A DNA stretch of 64,000 bases from Clusia tigrina. Its lineage: Eukaryota; Arthropoda; Insecta; Diptera; Clusiidae. Below, in pieces: positions 61,206 to 64,000 of the stretch (positions are counted from its first letter, which is position 1; each line of letters begins with the position of its first letter). The notes beneath the pieces were generated by a model that saw only the letters and a list, made by a program, of their open reading frames with translations, was not told the origin of the DNA and did no database searches. Both the position numbers and the translations under genes were made by a program. The stretch is from the NCBI GenBank assembly GCA_920105625.2, contig OV050032.1, positions 9,547,629 to 9,611,628 of the forward strand, in the 5' to 3' direction.

Positions 61206-62388
61206 GACTCTGTGTAAAAAATTACCGGAATTAAAGCACCAGAAAATATTTTATTCATTATTTGAACATTTATTTTGTCACCTTGAAAGTAGGCTCAATC
61301 GAGTGCAATGCAACTATTCCAGCGTACATGTTATTTCTCCATACATATTTCGTAGGTTGATTGCTGGACTTCAGCTCCTTCAGTGAATTTTCTTTTATGG
61401 TCTCAATCGACTCAAAACGCTTTCCTCGAAGTGGGAATTTGAGCTCTGTGAACAGGAAAAAGTCAGAAAGAGAAACAATTTATTCATGCGGAAGCAATTC
61501 GTAATGCACCACAATGGGGTCCGGAAAAGCTCGGGAAGTCATGTATTCAGCAACTGTCTCTCGATACTCTCTTTGGACAAAATTGAGCTCAACGCTGCTT
61601 AGATTGTCAATGGCAAAAACCTTAAACCTGAATCTGGAGATACATACAAAAAGAGGTTAATCGTGTCACCTTCCTCCCCACAAGCCGGGCAAAGAACACT
61701 GTCTGTTATACCTATCATTTCCATGTGCTTAGCTCACAAAAATGGCCCGTCATCACTTCTATCAGAAGCCAAGTTACAAAAGAACCATTGACGCTCTGTC
61801 AGAAATAACAAGTATAATGGCCTTTGTCCAACTGCTGCCTTAAGACTTCCCACTCGCGACTCTGTGGATATAAAACCCAATCTCTAATAGTGGCATTAAT
61901 GGCAACAAAAAGATAACGGAAGAACAGTGAAACTAACATCAGATGCTTTATTCGCAAGTTGGTCAGCGACTTCATTCCCCATAACATCCACGTGTTCTGG
62001 AACCCATGTTAATCTCAGAACATTATGCTTTCCAACATAATTTAAGCTGGATTTACAGAACAGTACTACTTTGGAAGTCACTTGTGAGCTGAGTAATGCT
62101 TTCAGCGCAGACATAAATATATAATGTTATAAACGGTTTTAAAAGATACGTTCACCTCTTGAGTCAACCCTTCAAAACTCACCCCACATACAACGGTCGA
62201 CCAGAACGAGGCAAATCAATGACAACTTCTCGGCCTTCTTTGAATGCTTTATACTATTCCTATGCCATTGTTTTGGAGCTGTTCTATACGCCGTAGGTCT
62301 TTTGCAACATTTTCAGCGATTCGGCAAACGGAATTTCGTTACAAACAAAAATTTTAAGGAAAACTGTTTGTTGAACTAATTTTTCCAT
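61206..62388 (-). mobile_element. older mariner relic split by a non-LTR fragment
   Basis: The N-terminal part lies on the minus strand at 62388-62185: MEKLVQQTVFLKIFVCNEIP, FAESLKMLQKTYG, then YKAFKEGREVVIDLPRSGRP with three in-frame stops between. The C-terminal part is at about 61525-61287: DPIVVHYELLPH, then SDFFLFTELKFPLRGKRFES, IETIKENSLKELK. Beyond it AATTCCGGTAATTTTTTACA leads to TA at 61204-61205 and looks like the outer terminal repeat. Both parts have the same strand and order and the same family flavour (FKEGREVV...LPRSGRP; GVVHYEFLP-type; PLRGKRFESI). They are best read as one element with a central deletion and an inserted retroelement fragment. Confidence 0.8.
61530..62150 (-). 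mobile_element. RNase H and zinc tail of a non-LTR retrotransposon, nested
   Basis: Minus-strand reading: ALKALLSSQVTSKVVLFCKS, LRLTWVPEHVDVMGNEVADQ, LANKASD (62110-61935), the RNase H core with its WVPGH-type and GNExAD motifs. After several frame changes come AKHMEMIGITDSVLCPACGE and EGDTINLFLYVSP (about 61735-61645), the C-terminal zinc-binding tail. The reverse transcriptase is absent. It lies between the two halves of a mariner on the same strand. Exact ends were not resolved. Confidence 0.75.
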
Positions 62389-63008
62389 TGCGGAAATCGC
62401 AGAGCACTCGAAACAGCCATAAACGTGGTAGAATATATAAGATTATGAAAATAGTTGCTCTATACTATGAAGTCATTCCCAAATCAGAAATTGTTCCTTT
62501 TGCGACTTCTCCAACGTTTACTAGCAATTCTCGGAACTACTCCGCCAACTAGTTGGCATCTTTCCTAGCGAGGGAAATCTCCAGGTATAGTATATCGAAT
62601 AACCAATATTTAACTATGAATTGAGTTATGTTTATAGTTACATATAAAGAGCTATATATTTATAAAGATATATCTATATATTTAATATATATTTATAGAA
62701 ATAAATGTATGCATACTCGTATATAAACAAAAGCTTCAGCTGTATTTATGGAAATAGTCACAACCAGGTTTCTTTAATGAATTGCAATGTTCAGCGGGAG
62801 GTGGTTATGTGCTGATGTACAAAATGGCAAAAAGTATTCACAACACTCTTTGAAGCTGCAACTCTACCCACATCCAGCCAACAGAAAGAAAATGTTGATG
62901 GAAGCAAACACAACCTCAAAGTAGCCACTAACCAAAGCAGAACATATTCTCATTAGTTTCGCTTTGTGTGTGAAAAGTAAGTCCGCTTCAATTATGTAGT
63001 ATACGTCA

Positions 63009-63043
63009 GTGTTAGTGTGTATTTGTGTGTGTGTGTGTGTGTG
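63009..63043. repeat. GT repeat
   Basis: (GT)n tract with a short interrupted start. Confidence 0.88.
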
Positions 63044-63265
63044 AAACCTTTTAAAAGTCAGCAATTTATTACATTTTCTCGCAGCGACTCCGACAACAGC
63101 AACAACAACTATTACTACAACAATAGACCGTCACACAAACAACAACAAGCAGCATAATAATAGCAACTCCATAGGGGACAAAGCAAAAAATAAACAAAAA
63201 ATAAAGAAAGCAGAAAAAAGAAAGGAATTCTAATAAATGTCGAAAGCATATCCCCAACTGCATAT

Positions 63266-63329
63266 ACCCCAACCCCAACCCCATCGCCAACCCTTACCCC
63301 AACCCCAGCCCCAACCCCAACCACATCCC
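63266..63329 (-). repeat. CCCCAA repeat, G-quadruplex-prone on minus strand
   Basis: About eight CCCC tracts separated by AA, AG or longer spacers. The minus strand reads (TTGGGG)n-like, with at least four closely spaced G4 tracts, sufficient for an intramolecular G-quadruplex. Insect telomeres of this order are not built from this repeat, so it is an internal simple repeat. Confidence 0.8.
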
Positions 63330-63800
63330 ACAGAGCCGACAGCAAATTCCTTTTGATGATGTCAAAAATGTGCACGTGCAAAGTTAAAGCAGTGGCGTTG
63401 GCATAGAGTAGCACGGAATGCGATTGCTGTCGTCTGTGGCCAGCAACGCCACTGTCTCTTCTGCTGGCACAGCCGCTTCCGCTACCCCTGCCGCTGTGAC
63501 TGTCGGCAGCGGCCGCTCGCAGCGTTAACAACCCCACAAATGTTTGGGTGTGTCTAAGTTAACGAGTTCAAATGTATTCATGAGCTTGGCTAAAACCAGC
63601 AAAAGCTGTTAAACTTTGTGCGGGAGGGGGCGGTGGCGAACAGGGGTTGGAAAAAAACGGCAGACAGGATGCGACGTTCATGTACTTCTATGGGGGTGTG
63701 TGTGTGTGAGCCTGCTGTGGGAGTATGGATGGGTGAGAGTACGGACAGGGAAAGTGTATGTCGTATGCAGAGGGAGTGCGACTGACTTATTGCTTTGGGT

Positions 63801-63853
63801 TGGTGTGGTTGTTGTTGTTGTTGTTCGTTTGTTGTTGTTGTTGTTGTTGTTGT
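63801..63853. repeat. GTT triplet repeat
   Basis: Two (GTT)n blocks separated by a short CGTTT interruption. Confidence 0.9.
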
Positions 63854-64000
63854 TTCTACTTATATACACAGCAAACGTATTGCGTTACGTGTTCGTCTTT
63901 CTGCACACAATCGCCAGCGGCGCGTGTATTCATTTCACATGCCAGCATCGCAGCAGGTCGGAATTACGAATTTCTACCAGCGACAGTTGTATAAGTTTCG

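Larger units (their letters stand above)
62389..64000. other. non-coding stretch with simple repeats
   Basis: AT-rich TATATA-type sequence at 62620-62715, then GT, CCCCAA and GTT repeats listed separately. No gene recognised. Confidence 0.55.

Overview
This window looks like non-coding DNA, intergenic or intronic, from a higher fly (Brachycera). The evidence is the AT-rich background full of CAA/CAG, GTT, GT and TAA repeats, mariner elements, and jockey-, RTE- and R1-like non-LTR retrotransposon debris. A tephritid fruit fly is my best guess, but that is inference. There is no bacterial-style gene organisation. No host gene is recognised with confidence.

Layout. 1-5.9 kb: background plus a non-LTR remnant (1.2-1.7 kb). 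5.96-10.3 kb: one 4.36-kb array of a degenerate CCAGAG hexamer. 13.8-14.2 kb: three copies of a 122-bp tandem repeat. 14.8-16.3 kb: the most gene-like stretch, with an unrecognised minus-strand ORF ending in an acidic tail and a plus-strand two-exon model with a clean 74-bp GT-AG intron. 18.4-19.2 kb: RTE-like remnant. 24.76-26.05 kb: complete but frameshifted mariner with TIRs and TA duplication. 28.09-29.42 kb: foldback hairpin element interrupted by a 5'-truncated jockey-clade LINE with target-site duplication. 32.9-33.7, 38.0-38.4 and 41.0-41.6 kb: C-terminal ends of RNase H- or zinc-knuckle-bearing non-LTR elements. 43.96-44.27 kb: 310 bp of pure AT. 46-47 kb: triplet repeats. 49.15-49.48 kb: mariner 3' remnant. 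59.95-61.18 kb: second complete but dead mariner with perfect 29-bp TIRs. 61.2-62.4 kb: older mariner split by an RNase H-bearing non-LTR fragment.

The recognisable protein-coding material is therefore almost all transposon-derived and inactivated. It includes at least four separate mariner copies and at least seven pieces of non-LTR retrotransposon. Two dispersed families without any recognised protein are visible by internal comparison: a (TAA)n-ended repeat at 39.2 and 48.7 kb, and a non-LTR tail ending in ACCT repeats at 22.6 and 33.6 kb. Several short ORFs have protein-like composition and plausible splice signals. They are listed as low-confidence candidate exons, because a fly genome can spread a gene over tens of kilobases and this window may lie inside one.
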